Below are positions 4,512 to 5,591 of a stretch of 5,591 bases of DNA, piece by piece (within the stretch, counting starts at the first letter, position 1; each line of letters opens with the position of its first letter). The notes below the pieces were generated by a model. The model made no database searches. It saw only the letters and a list, made by a program, of their open reading frames with translations, and was not told the DNA's origin. Source of the stretch: an uncultured Rhodospirillales bacterium. GTDB lineage: Bacteria > Pseudomonadota > Alphaproteobacteria > Acetobacterales > Acetobacteraceae. The DNA lies in NCBI GenBank assembly GCA_903928045.1, contig CAIYPH010000770.1:1-5591 (forward strand). Reading direction: 5' to 3'. The position numbers and the translations under genes are program-made.

Positions 4512-5591
4512 ATGAAGTCCTTCGAACAACTCGGCCTCGCTCCCGCGCTCCTTAAGGCGCTCGAGGCTGAGGGCTACACCACTCCTACCCCGATCCAGCA
4601 GCAGGCGATCGAGCCGGCCCTGGCCGGGCGCGACGTCCAGGGCATCGCCCAGACCGGCACCGGCAAGACCGCCGCCTTCGCGCTGCCGATCCTCCAGCGC
4701 CTCGCCGCCATCCGCAAGCCGACCGTGCGTGGCGGCTGCCGCGTGCTGGTGCTGGCCCCGACTCGTGAGCTCGCCAGCCAGATCGCCGAGAGTTTCCGGG
4801 TCTATGGCAAGTTCATCGGCGTGCGCGTCATCACCATGTTCGGCGGCGTGCCCAAGGGCAAGCAGGCCCGCGGCATGGCGTCCGGCGTTGACGTGCTGGT
4901 GGCCACCCCCGGCCGTCTGATCGACCACATGCAGGACCGCACCGTCCGCCTCGACCAGACCGAGGTGCTGGTGCTCGACGAGGCCGATCACATGCTCGAC
5001 CTCGGGTTCATCATCCCGATCCGCCGTATCGTCTCCTCCATCCCCAAGGAGCGCCAGACGATGTTCTTCTCGGCCACCATGCCGAAGGAGATCGCCGGCC
5101 TCGCCGAGGCGATGCTGCATGATCCCGTGCACGTCGCCGTGGCGCCCGCCGCCACAACCGCCGAGCGGGTGGACCAGCACGTGATCTTCACCGACAACGC
5201 GGCCAAGCGCGCCGTGCTGTTCGACCTGCTGCGCGATGTGGCGACCGGGCGCACCCTGGTTTTCACCCGTACCAAGCACGGCGCGGACAAGGTGGTGAAA
5301 TACCTCGAAGAGAACGGCATGCCGGCCGCCGCCATCCACGGCAACAAGAGCCAGCCGCAGCGCGAGAAGGCACTCGCCGCCTTCCGCAGCGGCCAGATGC
5401 GCGTGCTGATCGCCACCGACATCGCCGCCCGCGGCATCGATGTCGACGGGGTCTCGCATGTCGTGAACTTCGACCTGCCGAACGTGCCGGAAAGCTACGT
5501 CCACCGCATCGGCCGCACCGCGCGGGCCGGCGCCTCGGGCATCGCGGTCGCCTTCTGCGATCTCGGCGAGGAGCGGGCTTATCTCCGCGAC
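4512..5591 (+). CDS. RhlE-type DEAD-box ATP-dependent RNA helicase (3' end outside the window)
   Basis: The enzyme unwinds short RNA duplexes using ATP, typically in ribosome assembly, mRNA decay or cold adaptation. The first 360 codons show the whole helicase core: Phe4 and Gln29 of the Q motif (GYTTPTPIQ), motif I AQTGTGKT (46-53), Ia PTRELA (83-88), GG (111-112), Ib TPGR (132-135), II DEAD (156-159), III SAT (187-189), IV LVFTRTK (249-255), V ATDIAARGID (301-310) and VI HRIGRTARAG (331-340). The RhlE-like subtype is inferred from the short N-terminus and the MLDLGFI stretch after DEAD. The start is ATG 4512, because the next residues (KSFEQLGL) are the canonical N-terminal flank of the Q motif. 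No Shine-Dalgarno is evident. The variable C-terminal tail that gives substrate specificity is cut off, so I give no symbol; rhlE is the likely one. Confidence 0.94.
   Translation, partial: MKSFEQLGLAPALLKALEAEGYTTPTPIQQQAIEPALAGRDVQGIAQTGTGKTAAFALPILQRLAAIRKPTVRGGCRVLVLAPTRELASQIAESFRVYGKFIGVRVITMFGGVPKGKQARGMASGVDVLVATPGRLIDHMQDRTVRLDQTEVLVLDEADHMLDLGFIIPIRRIVSSIPKERQTMFFSATMPKEIAGLAEAMLHDPVHVAVAPAATTAERVDQHVIFTDNAAKRAVLFDLLRDVATGRTLVFTRTKHGADKVVKYLEENGMPAAAIHGNKSQPQREKALAAFRSGQMRVLIATDIAARGIDVDGVSHVVNFDLPNVPESYVHRIGRTARAGASGIAVAFCDLGEERAYLRD

Noticed and set aside
4404..5504. A 366-codon open frame on the minus strand opposite the helicase gene
   Set aside because: It is rich in Gly, His and Asp with no domain, and is the antisense reading of a GC-rich gene whose helicase motifs are unambiguous.
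1..5591. CRISPR array, tRNA/rRNA, insertion sequence, prophage or defence island
   Set aside because: I saw no regularly spaced repeats, cloverleaf, transposase motif or terminal inverted repeats. The only accessory-type element is the toxin-antitoxin pair, and the other genes are ordinary chromosomal families.

Overview
The window is GC-rich, with GC-ending codons and short intergenic gaps. It reads as chromosomal DNA of an alphaproteobacterium, probably of the Rhodospirillales/Acetobacteraceae type. That placement is inferred from composition, from the YbjN-end/proC/TetR-like arrangement, and from a D-tartrate dehydratase closely resembling the Bradyrhizobium enzyme; no marker gene settles it.

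Left part (1-1543, + strand). The last codons of a YbjN-like gene overlap the start of proC (pyrroline-5-carboxylate reductase, last step of proline synthesis) by an ATGA. After 31 bp comes a 200-residue protein with a TetR/COQ9-like helical fold and a poor DNA-recognition helix. This gene runs into tarD, which comes from the other strand, and the two 3' ends overlap by 23 bp beside a perfect 16-bp palindrome.

Middle part (1521-3646). tarD (- strand) encodes D(-)-tartrate dehydratase of the enolase superfamily, with every expected metal ligand and both catalytic bases in place. Divergent from it, across a 92-bp gap, is a ten-helix EamA/DMT-family transporter (+ strand). The gap holds a candidate tarD promoter whose -10 lies inside a small inverted repeat.

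Right part (3650-5591). A two-gene type II toxin-antitoxin operon on the - strand has an AbrB/PrlF-like antitoxin first and a MazF/PemK-like toxin second, joined by a GTGA overlap. An AT-rich inverted repeat just upstream of the antitoxin is its likely operator. The toxin and transporter genes converge with a 3-bp gap that lies inside a perfect 6-bp stem. On the + strand, a good sigma70-type promoter (TTGACT-N17-TATACG) is predicted to start a leader of about 208 nt. The leader holds an 11-bp hairpin and leads to a RhlE-type DEAD-box RNA helicase whose first 360 codons lie in the window.

All coding genes belong to known families. I see no CRISPR array, tRNA, rRNA or insertion sequence, and no convincing new multi-gene system. 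The least explained parts are the structured helicase leader, the degenerate TetR/COQ9-like protein, the toxin-antitoxin pairing, and the isolated tarD/transporter pair.
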